A stretch of 64,000 nt of DNA from Eumeta japonica (taxonomy: Eukaryota; Arthropoda; Insecta; Lepidoptera; Psychidae), in assembly GCA_005406025.1 (NCBI GenBank), contig BGZK01000105.1, positions 248,001-312,000 on the forward strand, in the 5' to 3' direction. Numbering within the stretch: position 1 is the stretch's first letter; each line of letters starts with the position of its first letter. Under the pieces are notes generated by a model. That model was not told where the DNA came from and did not search any database. It was given only the letters and a program-made list of their open reading frames with translations. Made by a program: the position numbers and the translations under genes. Of this stretch, positions 12,321 to 24,062 are shown in pieces.

Positions 12321-13624
12321 CTGAATTATCATTAGTATTACTAATATGCCTATAAGTATACAGGAGACTTTATATTAAAAATTAAACTTATGCAATTCGG
12401 TTATGACAACAGGTTATGATCCTTACCGCCGACTGCTATTCCAACACTTTATTTTTTTGTACCCTGTTTTGACAACAATCCCATAAGTAAGCTTAAATAT
12501 CAAATTTAAAAAAATTGAAAACCAGATAATAATAATGTTTTAGTTGTTAATTTAGTCACCAATATGGAAATAGGTATTGCTATGATTCTCCATTCTCAAC
12601 CTTTTTTTAATCTTATTTAAATACAATATTTATCTATATTTATTTATATTTTGTATTCTTAATAGTTACTAAACATTATTGTATTTACTGTCGAATCCTA
12701 CAACTTTGCCAATTCTGCCGAATTTTGTCCAAACAGCGAAATCAACTTGAAATTTTACTAACTAAAAACCCATTGCAAATATTGTTTTCTCTTATAAGTA
12801 GAAAACTAGACTGTTTTGTGACAGTACTGAGCCTTTATAACGGTACCTAATGTCGATCAGTTGCTCGTCATTTGCTATCAAAAAAACGTCGAATTCGGTG
12901 GCGCCAATTTTTCTCTAAGAAACTTTAGATAGATCGGATAGAAGCAATTAAGAGATAAATACTTGATATGGTATAAAGAAACGTGGCCATATTTTGAGTA
13001 TGTTTCATAATTACAAAACAAGAATCTTAGTAAGTGTAGTGAAGTTTTGACGTTGGGCAATGTTAGGCATGTAAACACAGAATCCAAAATAACAACATTG
13101 CCCATTAATTTTCGGACTGTATTACATTTTTTGATTTAATTTCGATTTGTAGTTCATTTGCTAGGTACCTACCTATTTTCATGTCACTAGTACCTTCACG
13201 AAAGTAATGTATGGTACTGTACAATTAGTTTTTTCGAGTTTCCTTAAGAATCCATGTTTCATACATAAACCCGGAGTACAAAAAATCATGAGGAGTAAAA
13301 TCAAACTGGGCGTTAGACTACGTTACGTTCAGGACAGTCTCGTGTATATGGAGACTATGCAAGTGCATAGTCTTCATATTCATGCACAACTTATCTTGCG
13401 CATCCCCTAGCAGTATATGTATCATAATTTAGTTACCACGAACCAATTGTCTCAGTATACAATGATATCGATATTGTACCTGGAATAAATACAACGCAAG
13501 ATGACATAAATGAGTACAATAAATCTTGCTTACAACTTTATTATATAAAATTATCATTGTTTATGTTTCCATGGTTTTGTTATGTATTTTAACGAATTTA
13601 TTGTATAATTAATATAAATAAATG
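12321..13624. other. Intergenic stretch with a tight palindrome
   Basis: No supported gene. A 16-bp palindrome with one mismatch and only a 2-nt loop lies at 13346-13379 (ATATGGAGACTATGCA against TGCATAGTCTTCATAT). Confidence 0.4.
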
Positions 13625-15930
13625 TAACGACCTAAAACATGGCACTCTTATGGAAAACGCTGACTTAAATTTTACAAAGTAATAGATGGCGCTTTTAAGG
13701 AAACATCGATTTACATCTTGCGTTCTAACAGATGGCGCTCTTAAAGAAAACATTGACTTACATTTTACGATCGTTAGATGGCGCTTTTAAAGAAAACGCT
13801 GACTTACATTTTACGATCTAATAGATGGTGCTTTTAAAGAAAATGCTGACTTACATTTTACGATCTAACAGATGGCGCTTTTAAGGAAACACTGATTTAC
13901 ATCTTACGATCTAATAGATAGCGCTTCTAAAGAAAACACTGACTTACATTTTATGTTCTAACAGACGGCGTTTTTAAGGAAAACACTGGCTTGTATTCTA
14001 CGATCTAACAGATGGCGCTTTTAAAGAAAACACTAACATACATTTTACGATGATTAGATGGTGCTTAAAAAAACACTGACTTACATTTTACGTTTTAATA
14101 GATGGCGCTTTTAAGGAAAACACTGACTTACCTTTTACGATCATTAGATGGCGCTTTTACAGAAAACGCTGACTTACATTTTACGAGCTAACAGATGACG
14201 CTTCTAAGAAAAACATGGACTTATATTCTACGACCTAACAGATAGCGCTTTCAAAGAAAACAGTGACTTACATGTTACGAAGGCTAGATAGCGCTTTTGA
14301 AGAAAACGCTGTCTTACATTTGACTATCTAACAGACGGCGCTTTTAAGGAAACACTGATGTGCATCTTGCGATCTAACAGATGACGCTTTTAAGGAAAAC
14401 ACTGACTTATATTTTACGACCTAACAGATGACGCTTTTAAGAAAAACATGGACTTATATTCTACGACCTAACAGATAGCGCTTTCAAAGAAAACAGTGAC
14501 TTACATTTTACGAAGGCTATATAGCGCTTTTGAAGAAAACGCTGTCTTACATTTGACTATCTAACAGACGGCGCTTTTAAGGAAACACTGATGTGCATCT
14601 TGCGATCTAACAGATGACGCTTTTAAGGAAAACACTGACTTATATTTTACGATCTAACAGATGGCGCTTTTAAGAAAACACTGACTTACATTTACGATCT
14701 AACAGATGGCGCTTTAAAGAAAACACTGACTTACATTTTACGAAACTAGATGGCGCTTTTAAGAAAACACTGACTTACATTTACGATCTAACAGATGGCG
14801 CTTTTAAGGAAAACACTGACTTACATTTACGATCTTACAGATGGCGCTTTAAAGAAAACACTGACTTACATTTTACGATCTAACAGATGGCGCTTTTAAA
14901 GAAAACACTGACTTACATTTTACGATCTAACAGATGGCGCTTTTAAAGAAACACTGACTTACATTTTACGATCTAACAGATGGCGCTTTTAAAGAAAACA
15001 CTGACTTACATTTTACGATCTAACAGATGGCGCTTTTAAAGAAAACACTGACTTACATTTTACGATCTAACAGATGGCGCTTTAAGGAAAACACTGACTT
15101 ACATTTCACGATCTAACAGATGGCGCTTTTAAAGAAAACACTGACTTACATTTTACGATCTAACAGATGGCGCTTTTAAAGAAAACACTGACTTACATTT
15201 TACGATCTAAGATGGCGCTTTTAAAGAAAACACTGACTTACATTTACGATCTAACAGATGGCGCTTTTAAGAAAACACTGACTTACATTTTACGATCTTA
15301 GATGGCGCTTTTAAAGAAAACACTGACTTACATTTCACGATCTAACAGATGGCGCTTTAAAGAAAACACTGACTTACATTTTACGATCTAACAGATGGCG
15401 CTTTTAAGAAAACACTGACTTACATTTTACGATCTAACAGATGGCGCTTTTAAAGAAAACACTGACTTACATTTTACGATCTAACAGATGGCGCTTTTAA
15501 GAAAACACTGACTTACATTTTACGATCTAACAGATGGCGCTTTTAAAGAAAACACTGACTTACATTTCACGATCTAACAGATGGCGCTTTAAAGAAAACA
15601 TGACTTACTTTTACGATCTAACAGATGGCGCTTTTAAAGAAAACAGTGACTTACATTTACTATCTAACAGATGGCGCTTTTAAAAAAAACACTGACTTAC
15701 ATTTACGATCTAACAGATGGCGCTTTTAAAGAAAACAGTGACTTACATTTTACGATCTAACAGATGGCGCTTTTAAGAAAACACTGACTTACATTTTACT
15801 ATCTAACAGATGGCGCTTTTAAAGAAAATACTGATTTACATTTCACGATCTAACAGATGGCGCTTTTAAAGAAAACACTGATTTGCATTTTATGATCTAA
15901 CAGATGCAGCTTTTAAAGAAAACAAGAACT
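13625..15930. repeat. Satellite array, 47-bp monomer, about 49 copies
   Basis: A continuous head-to-tail array whose monomer core is ACAGATGGCGCTTTTAA, followed by AGAAAACACTGACTTAC and ATTTTACGATCTA. The modal period is 47 bp; single-base deletions in A and T runs shift many copies. Monomers at 13625-14650 are visibly diverged, while those from 14650 to about 15850 are almost identical, so homogenisation has acted mainly on the right side. A higher-order duplication of about 233 bp (five monomers) starts at 14191 and 14424. The array lies between the two GPx genes and has no spacers, so it is not a CRISPR. Each monomer carries an E-box-like CAGATG and, on the minus strand, a GTAAGT donor-like motif; no function is implied. 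Confidence 0.97.
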
Positions 15931-18580
15931 TTTAATGAATAATGCTTTTCAAATCCCGCCATACACATAACTTATTGCGAGTTAATCCGCGTTCGCTAGT
16001 CTGTAGTGTGTTACGAAAAGATATACATTATCTTTCTACAAAACTATCTAAAAGAAAGGAAATCTAAAATTCGTAAAACCAAATCGACCTGATCAAGATG
16101 ATGTACCTGACGATTGCATAGTTAAAAAATAGATTTAATCTAAGTTATCGAACTTCTTGAGAAATTTGTTTTGTTCGATGATTTTAATTTTATGTATTTT
16201 GTTTTTTGAATGTTTTTGCTGTGTCTGTGCAAGTAGAATTTTCGTTTAATGATGTGCATTTGTTTTGAATTCTTAAAAGTGTTTCGCTGTAGTAAGTAAG
16301 TATAGGTACCATTTAGGAATTATAATAGTAATGATAATAGTCGCTAGTATTGTAAGCGCTGTGTTTCCTTTAAGAAAATAAATATTTTTCAAAATTATTT
16401 GTATTTTGATAATTCTGGCCCTTCTTATGTGTTTGTATGAAAAAATATAAAAGGCTCCCTAACGTTGCCCAAAAGACTTTAGAGACGATTTTTGGCTAAT
16501 AGGATGTTATTTTATTCCTTTTGGAAGATTCGGTTACAATATTGCCCTACTTAATTCAATACATCGTAATTTCAGCATTATAGGTCTTAAAATGGCTTAG
16601 CAATATAAAGTTGGTAAAGTTGTGAACATTGGCATTACTTCAATGACTCCTAAAATAATATAATTTCGAGGTTTATGAATAACAAATTAGAATCCATGAT
16701 TGTCGGTTATTAGTGTAATTAGTTATGGTTTTCCATAAAACGCGTATTTTTTAAGTTATGAACGAAAAATTGAAAAACAGCGTGCAAAGTCGTAGGATTT
16801 GACGGTATAGTTTGGGGTTATTTGTTTTGTGTTAAATCGATCGTGTCTCTCTATTGTTCCGCGCTCTCGCTCGCACGCTCGGCTCAGGCGGAACGCAACA
16901 ATAAGTCATGCTTTTTCGTGCGTGCAGCCGGCGTTCATCGATTTATAAGACGTCATCACGTCAAAAGTATGTTGGTCGCTTTATTCTTCTTAGACGCAAC
17001 AACAGAGCAAACAATTATGGTGTTTCCATTTGAAATAATTTATGGGCTGTATAATGGTCTACAGAACGGAAACGATCATGCATCTTTTCGCAAATATTCA
17101 TAATCTCCTTCTTTTTTAGAACATCTTCGCCAAAGTAACTACAACAAAAAGGTATCAATGAAAAAACATTTAAAAAAATAAATTAGACACAACCCTAAAA
17201 ATGGTGGGCCAAACTGCAAGCGCTAGAGCAGTCGGGGTGGTGGCACCACGTGATATGTTTATTAGTTTTCGGATACTTTTCACCAATACAGTATTAATAC
17301 TCATCAAAATAAATACCTTATTGACTTTAGAAATTTTATATACCTAGACTGACTGTTAGTTATGCAATCTCATCTCAATTTACTTTAGATTCAGAAAAGA
17401 TTCATTCATTACAAGCATTTAAAAAATATGACATATTTTACTTACACAACGTGAGTGTTAAAAGGAATTCTTTGTACGTAACTTATGACAATAAAATGGC
17501 CTAAAAACATTACTTTTATTTTTGACTGACTCCACAAAATGAGATTTGCACTTCAACTGTACTTTTTTGTGTATGTTACGTGATATTTTCGCTAATTATG
17601 AATCGTTTTCGAAATTTTTTTTTGAAAGGATATACTAATGAGGTGGTACTATTATTACCAAGTTAGAATGTGATGATGGAATCCCAGGAAAATGAATGAA
17701 TACCCTCAGAGATTCTGCCGCGAATACGATAACAGCAGTATCATTTTTGTCCAAATTGAGTTAAACATAGATTCGGATTCAGCGCAATGAGCTGTACACT
17801 TTGATCTGACTGTCATTTTAATATCATAAGGGAACCTTTAATTGTCAATAAGGATCGGCAGTAAGTCGATTTTACGATAAGTTTTCCTTAGCATAAGGAC
17901 AAGTTTCTAAGTGCGGTATCATTATTCACACTGCTTTTGCTAATGATATGAGCGGTAAATACATAGATTGCGGTTTGAATGAGCGAAATCATATTTAGTC
18001 AGCATTAATTATTTGACATATCAACAATAAACAATTACACATACTGCGATATTTTCAAGCGACGTTTATTAAAATTCAAAATTAATTGCTGTTACATTAT
18101 ATTACTTTTTACGATAAAAGCAGTAATTTCATATTTATTGCAGTTTTATTAAACAATTGATGCTAAAGTTATTAAACTCGTACTAGATATGAGTTTTTGT
18201 CATTTAAAAGTATTCTAATAGAAATAAATTATATTTAATGACTACACAATGAAATAATACTTTCCTTAGGCTACATATTTGAAAGATAAGAATTTAAATG
18301 AGTTAATAAACCAATTCAGAAATTGTAAAAATGTGAATAAAATTTCGAGCGCTAAGTACTCGAAATTATGCAACACGTACCTACTCACTGTCATTAACAT
18401 TAGTGGAAATATTATAGGCACGTAGTACGTCCTCTTTTATTTATTCAGGACCTTATACCTAGAAGTCATTATTTCACGTTGCTGAGATGGTGACCTAACT
18501 ATTCTTAACGGTTAGAAGTTAAAGAATAACTGTGATTTGTGGACATTAACTATTTGTCAATCTCTACTACTAAGACTTTT
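15931..18580. other. Gene-free stretch with possible 3' end and a hairpin
   Basis: From about 16050 a short plus frame ends KFVKPNRPDQDDVPDDC...KK and stop at 16129-16131, followed by an AATAAA at 16378. It could be a last exon or a retroelement tail, but is too short to call. A GC-rich block at 16835-16960 contains TATTGTTCCGC (16852-16862) pairing with GCGGAAC..AACAATA (16888-16903), probably a mobile-element end. The 93-codon frame over it has no domain. Confidence 0.3.
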
Positions 18581-19015
18581 TAGTTTGGGATCATTTCATT
18601 CGTTTTGATGAGTCCCGCATACTACATGGTATCGATAGTTTAATAATGAAGTCAGGAAGAGCAGAAAATAATTTTTCTACGGCTACTAATAAGCTCCTTG
18701 AGTTTAGACTCAATCGTTTTGTTTTGACAAGCCTTCTACGTTGCATATTATAAAGAAGGACTAATGTTGAAGCTAATAGTGGATAGTGGAACTCTTTAAG
18801 GGCTACTAGCTACTATACAGTAAACCTCTCGAGTTTTTGTTTTTGTTTCTCATTTGGTTTGTTTCTCAGTATGAAGTCAGGAGATGAATAATGGAACTCT
18901 TCAGGGGCTATTAGTAAACAAGTCGAATTTGGGTTCATTTGTTTTGTTTTAACGAGTCTTTTATATTACACTTTGTAACAAGGGTCTGATGATAGAACCA
19001 GAAAGTGGACCCTGA
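18581..19015. repeat. Degenerate tandem repeat, about 90-130 bp units
   Basis: Related phrases recur at about 18581, 18701, 18831 and 18921: a GAGTTTGGG-like start, then TTCATTTGTTTTG, ACGAGTCTT, AGAAGGACTAATG-like, GAAGTCAGGA, and GGAACTCTT..GGGGCTA. Four diverged units of about 120-130 bp, one shortened to about 90 bp, give an old decayed minisatellite. Confidence 0.6.
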
Positions 19016-19212
19016 AAATACAAATAGTAATCCAAAAAAAAAACAATAATAACGCTTTCCTCGAAAAAGTTAAAAATAAAGTAAGTTTTCAATAAAATAA
19101 ATTTTCATATTGTTCATAATTGTCTACCCACTTGAATGTCGAATGCAAATTTTGTATTCCAAAACTGACTGAAGACAACACGTGAGGCAGAAAGACGCAA
19201 AAGCAAGCTTGC

Positions 19213-19371
19213 TTTACACTACAACGTACGAAACTCTGCCGCTCTTAATGCAATGCACAGGTTCAGCGTTTCCCGACCGTTCCTTCTTCTCCTCCGTGTT
19301 CCCATTTTACGCCATTGCGATTATTCGTGACTAACTTCACAGCGGCAGAGTTTCGTGCGTAGTACTGTAAA
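19213..19371. mobile_element. MITE copy 1, 159 bp
   Basis: Terminal inverted repeats of 31 bp (19213-19243 and 19341-19371) match at 28 positions and share the core ACGAAACTCTGCCGCT. The interior matches the second copy at 20188-20346 in the opposite orientation, for example GTGAA.TTAGTCACGAA and AATGGCGT. No coding capacity. The superfamily is unclear because no clean target duplication is visible. Confidence 0.85.
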
Positions 19372-20187
19372 TTGCATCGACTCAAAGAAAAGTATTTATT
19401 TACGTATGAACTGTGAATATTTAGTTAATAATAATTTTATGTTGAATTTCTTACATAGGACCAAAAAAAATGATGTTAATAATTTCTTAGTATATGAGTA
19501 TTTTTAAAAGAGCTAATAAATAATATGTCATATAATACGGTACCCCATGTTTTATTCATATGTACCATCATTTTTCATTTTATAGACGACATATTGATTT
19601 TATAAAAAAATGTGAGACATCACATGACACCTGGCAGATGTGAAACATCGAGTTTGTACAAGTAATATGCATTAAAAACAAGAAACGACAGGAATTAAAT
19701 ATATCATAATGGAAAAATTAAATATGACGAATTTTTACAGAAAATGATGACTGTTTATTTAATAAACATTTATTTTCATAAAATACAAAAATTCAGTATT
19801 AATTTCAAGTTGCCACAACTTAATTCATTTCATTTGTGACTTCAGTAATAGTTATTACTGTTTCTTTTGATGGTATTAATGTGACAATTGCTTGTCAAAA
19901 TAATTAATAAATGATTATTAATAATCAATTAATAATTAAAAATGCAATCATATTAATCAAAATGTGATAATGTTTACGGCGTGGCGACCCGTCGCCACGC
20001 CAACAATCCGTTTTACCTTGCGCCTATAGATCTTTCACATCAAAAAGAAAACCTAGCCTAGCATCGCATGGCTTAGACGACTCAATAGTCAATAGACATG
20101 TCCTTGATCAAAGTCCATCCAACTGTTGGGATGTTTCTACAGTATAAAAAAAAAACCACAACACACATATCCAAATCCTACACACAT
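19372..20187. other. Spacer between inverted MITE copies
   Basis: AT-rich sequence with no gene. It contains the GTGGCG hairpin at 19978-20001 and a run of TTAATTATTAATAA-type short repeats near 19900-19940. Confidence 0.4.
19978..20001. repeat. 10-bp perfect GC-rich hairpin
   Basis: GGCGTGGCGA (19978-19987) and TCGCCACGCC (19992-20001) are exact complements around a 4-nt loop. This is strikingly GC-rich in an AT-rich context and related in sequence to the hairpin at 1749-1784, suggesting two members of one repeat family. Confidence 0.6.
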
Positions 20188-20346
20188 ACAATACAACGCA
20201 CGAAACTCTATCGCTGTGAAATTAGTCACGAAAGCGGCGTAATGGCGTTAAATAGGAACGCGGGGGAGAAGGATCTGGGAGTAATAAACCTGCGCGACAT
20301 CATTCGCAGGCAATTCATAGCGGCAGAGTTTCGTGCGTTGTACTGT
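20188..20346. mobile_element. MITE copy 2, 159 bp, inverted relative to copy 1
   Basis: Left end ACAATACAACGCACGAAACT and right end GTTTCGTGCGTTGTACTGT form inverted repeats of about 28 bp with three mismatches. Interior and length match copy 1 after reverse complementing. The overlapping 102-codon plus frame is not a gene. Confidence 0.85.
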
Positions 20347-21300
20347 ACGTATGTAGATACCCGACAACCCAATTATATAATTCCTTATCTATGTACGCGA
20401 CAATAGACAGGGTTTTTCATTGGTATCTGCATATGTAGGTACGCGAAAAAAAGATAACCCCGTCTTTTCTGTTGCGCGGTCAAGTAAAAAGGTATATGTC
20501 ACGTTGATGTAACCAAGCACATACTGTAATTTTAGCAACGACGTTTTTTTTTTAGAATAGGCTGACTAATCAAAGTTTGCAGATTATGATTTCAAGATAA
20601 ACAATCAGAGGCCCATTCTACCACTTATTTGATAGGAGGGCATGCTGCTTGTCATAATTACTTGTATAAAAGTGTATTTCGCAACAATACTATCGATTTG
20701 TAGAACTTTCGATGTACCTACGAGCATTTTTAATATATAATTTTAAACATGATATAATGGTGCAGCCAATAAGTATGCCTATGTAAGAGCAAATACAGCG
20801 TCCGATTGTTGGTCGTCCCCAAAGAATCATTGGGGACCTAGCAATTGTTGGAACCATGATGTTTTTTGCCTCTTTTCACTTGACTCCTTACTATGGTGGT
20901 AGAGTGATCAAAACAATGCTTTTAAATCAGTATATACTAGACTCGAATCTCATCATGGATAAATTGACCAAGGAAATTTTAACTTAAAATATGCCTAGTA
21001 GGGTATATCCTAGATTCTATTTGTTATTGCATTGGAGAAATAATCATTATCGAGTTCACGATAAACCATTGTGAAGGACGTAGGTGGCATATCAGAAATA
21101 GGATGACTGCTGGTATGTCTTAAACAGAGGGATGACAAAAAGGACATGTCAGTGTGAGGAAGCAGGTCCAGCTGAACCAGGTGGATGGTTTGCAGCAGGC
21201 AGGAGACACGGCCGCAGGGTCTTCGAGACGTCAAGTTTAGCTCGCGATACCTTCTGGCAACTACGAGACGGCGTTAGGGTATGGATGGCACAAGGGCGTT
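20347..21300. other. Gene-free stretch
   Basis: No gene is supported. A small fold-back GTCCCCAA / TTGGGGAC lies at 20815-20837, and 21040-21290 is GC-richer and probably repeat-derived. Confidence 0.35.
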
Positions 21301-21577
21301 AGGGGTCATCCATAAATTACGTCACATAAATTATAAGGTTTTTGACCCCCCACCGTCCTTGTCACTGGCGGTCACACGTAAATGAAAACAGCAGTTTTTA
21401 CAATTTTTTTTTGTTCAAAATACTTTAAAATATTGGACAAAATAAAAGACATAAACCTTTTTTCGTTTTTGAATTTCGAATTTAACGTCACAAAGCTCCT
21501 TGACCTGCTCCTTGTCGCGCATTGTCACATTTTGTTGATCGCCCCAAAAAAGTGTGACGTAATTTATGGATGGCATT
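21301..21577. mobile_element. MITE with CATCCATAAATTACGTCACA termini
   Basis: A perfect 20-bp inverted repeat, CATCCATAAATTACGTCACA at 21307-21326 and its complement at 21553-21572, bounds about 270 bp with no coding capacity. Termini with this wording recur in many insect genomes. Flanking target duplications are not clear, so the outermost ends are approximate. Confidence 0.8.
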
Positions 21578-22454
21578 TATGATGGATAAGTATGTAAATT
21601 AGAGGTAATCTTCAAGTTAATATTAAAAATATATATCAAGTATCTACACCAGCAGCAGGCATTGTTTTTAATCTTGTAACGTTATATCTGTGTGAAAATT
21701 TTGAAAAACCCATTCAGTAATCAACTTCTTTGCTATACTTTTAAATGAATTATTTTGATTCTTTAAAGCATATTATGAAACATAAAATTATCTTGATCTT
21801 CATATGTCCTTATTATTCTTAAGATAATTATGATGAATCATGAATTACAAATTAATTAGATAATATAGAAAATAATCTAAGATAGTCATCTGTCAATTAA
21901 AAGTTAAGTATGTTACTTTTAAGTCCCATAAAATATAACATTTGAACTAAGAAAAAAACTTCACCCTCTTCTAAAACTGTTTCTAATGAAACATTTTTTC
22001 AATTAAATATTTTTTTATACCTACGTAAATTAATCTTTAGTATGTAAGGATATGATTCGATTTAAAGTTTTTTTTAATAAAACACTAGAGTATATTTAGA
22101 TTGGTTTAATGGATGCAGTGACATTACAAACCATACAAAATAATGATGCCCAAAATAATTTCAATTAAAACTTAAAGAAAGTAGAAATGCACATAAAAAG
22201 CATTAAATTTGGTGTAAACACATTTAAAAAAGCATATGCTAAGTTTGTAAATCGGGAAATCTATTTAACACTTTTAAACAACCATTGAATAAATGCATAT
22301 ACTGAAATAAGTGGCAAAATATTGCTTATTTGATATTGTTTTTTGAGCATAACTATAATCTAAATAAATATCACTTGCATCACATTTTAACTTATATACA
22401 TAAGAAATCCAAGGAACTGCTGCATATATAGCAGTGTTGTACTTTTATGCTGTT
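21578..22454. other. Gene-free stretch, includes probable GPx B 3' UTR
   Basis: AT-rich with no frame of protein character. The right-hand part should be the 3' UTR of GPx B. Confidence 0.4.
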
Positions 22455-24062
22455 CTACCAATATTTTTCAAGATGTTTTTCGAGCTGAGCCGGATCTACA
22501 TTAGGGCCATGTCTTTCTACAGGGACACCATTTTTGTCAATGATAAACTTAGAGAAGTTCCACTTGATAAAACTGCCAAGGACACCACCATGTTTATGCT
22601 AAAACATCTTTAAAAGTGTAAAATTAAACCAAAACTTACACTTAATAAAGCTCATAATTTAAGCTGTAACTATTTTAAGAAATGTAAAATAAAAACAAAA
22701 GTACTATACCACAGTTATAGCATAGGTAATGCCACCGCGATGAAACTTATTGATTTTCTACAGTCAACATAAATTATTAATAGATACAGAACTGTTATCA
22801 AGGTTACTACTGTAATCAATATCAGCCACTTAAAAACTTATTGACTACTAGTCAGTACAAATGAATAACAAGATAAAATATTATATAGGCATACTATTAT
22901 CACTATGTATAACTGAATACATATTTAAATAATATATTATTACCTTCAGAAACTTCCACAATGGGTGAGCATTGTCACCGTTTACATCAATTTTTTCAAA
23001 CATATCAAATTTAACCTTCCTATCTTTCATAAAACAGACTATTTCCTCAGAGTTGCCTGGTTCTTGTCCAGCAAACTGGTTACATGGAAATGCGAGAATT
23101 CTCAGTCCTGAAAAATATACTTACATCATTTTTGTTTGCCTAATTGTTATAATAAAATAATAAAGTTTATTTAAACAAAAAGTTATTAAATTTATAACCA
23201 AAGAACAGAAAATCAAGAAACTTAAAATATAAAAAAATTCCAAACACAATATGTTTGAAACTTTGAAAATAAATTAGGAAATAGAATATTGGTAAAATTG
23301 GGGTAATTATCAATAAGATAGTATTTTATTTATGTACATAATAATTAAGCACAAATTCACCTAAGATATATAAAAAGTGCATAGAACTTTATCATAAAAG
23401 AAAAGCTAAATAAATAAGTAAGTTATAAAATACCTTTGCTTTCTGCATATTTATCATACAGTTCATTAAGCTGCTTGTAGTTGTTTGCAGTTAGGCCACA
23501 CTGCGAAGCGACGTTAACGATAATACATACGTGACCTTTGTATATATCCAATTTGACATCTTCGCCTTTGATGTTCTTACATGAAAATTCGTAAATGGTC
23601 TGAGCAGTTTTGTAGTTCGGATTAGCAGCTTCTGCCATTGCACTAAAACAAAAATTTAATTTTGGTGAAAATTATAGTAGAGTAATTGAAATGTATTAAG
23701 ATATGTACTGATACAAAAATTAGACTTGTATATTATATCTGAGCCATCTAATATCTACTCAAATAACTATGCAAATTACTTAAATTTAATTATTAAAACG
23801 AAAAATAGCATGATACATCGATTTAAACTTATTAACACTTTCCGTAATTCAAATAACACGATGTTTATATTTAATGACAATCAGATATTGATGCTATTTA
23901 TAGACTTGATAAAAATTGTCTGCAGATTATGAAACATTCATACAGGTTTTCACATTAAAACAGACATGACAATGAGATTACTTACGCAGCGTTAATTTGA
24001 GTACGAAGAGAAAATACTACAGGAACGGCTAGCCGGCTAAACAACTTCTTTGCGATTGTCAT
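22455..24062 (-). CDS. Glutathione peroxidase B (PHGPx-type), mitochondrial leader
   Basis: Four minus-strand exons, 24062-23986, 23642-23434, 23107-22944 and 22598-22455 (stop TAG), give 594 nt or 197 residues. Exon 1 encodes [20 protein letters not shown], basic, hydrophobic and lacking acids, a good mitochondrial presequence. The mature part starts about Met28 ([10 protein letters not shown]), and that Met could also serve as a cytosolic start, as in mammalian GPX4. Catalytic residues are Cys74 (VASQCGLT), Gln (CNQF) and Trp (KWNF); the peroxidatic residue is Cys, so activity probably uses thioredoxin. It is a tandem paralogue of copy A with identical internal exon sizes. Its 5' end faces ISCU about 1.05 kb away; both products can act in mitochondria, but co-regulation is only a guess. 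Confidence 0.95.

Noticed and set aside
13625..15930. Regular repeats resembling a CRISPR array
   Set aside because: There are no unique spacers; the 47-bp units are contiguous, and the context is a eukaryotic genome.
16822..17103. 93-codon plus-strand frame
   Set aside because: Overlies an inverted repeat and GC-rich mobile-element-like sequence; no domain.
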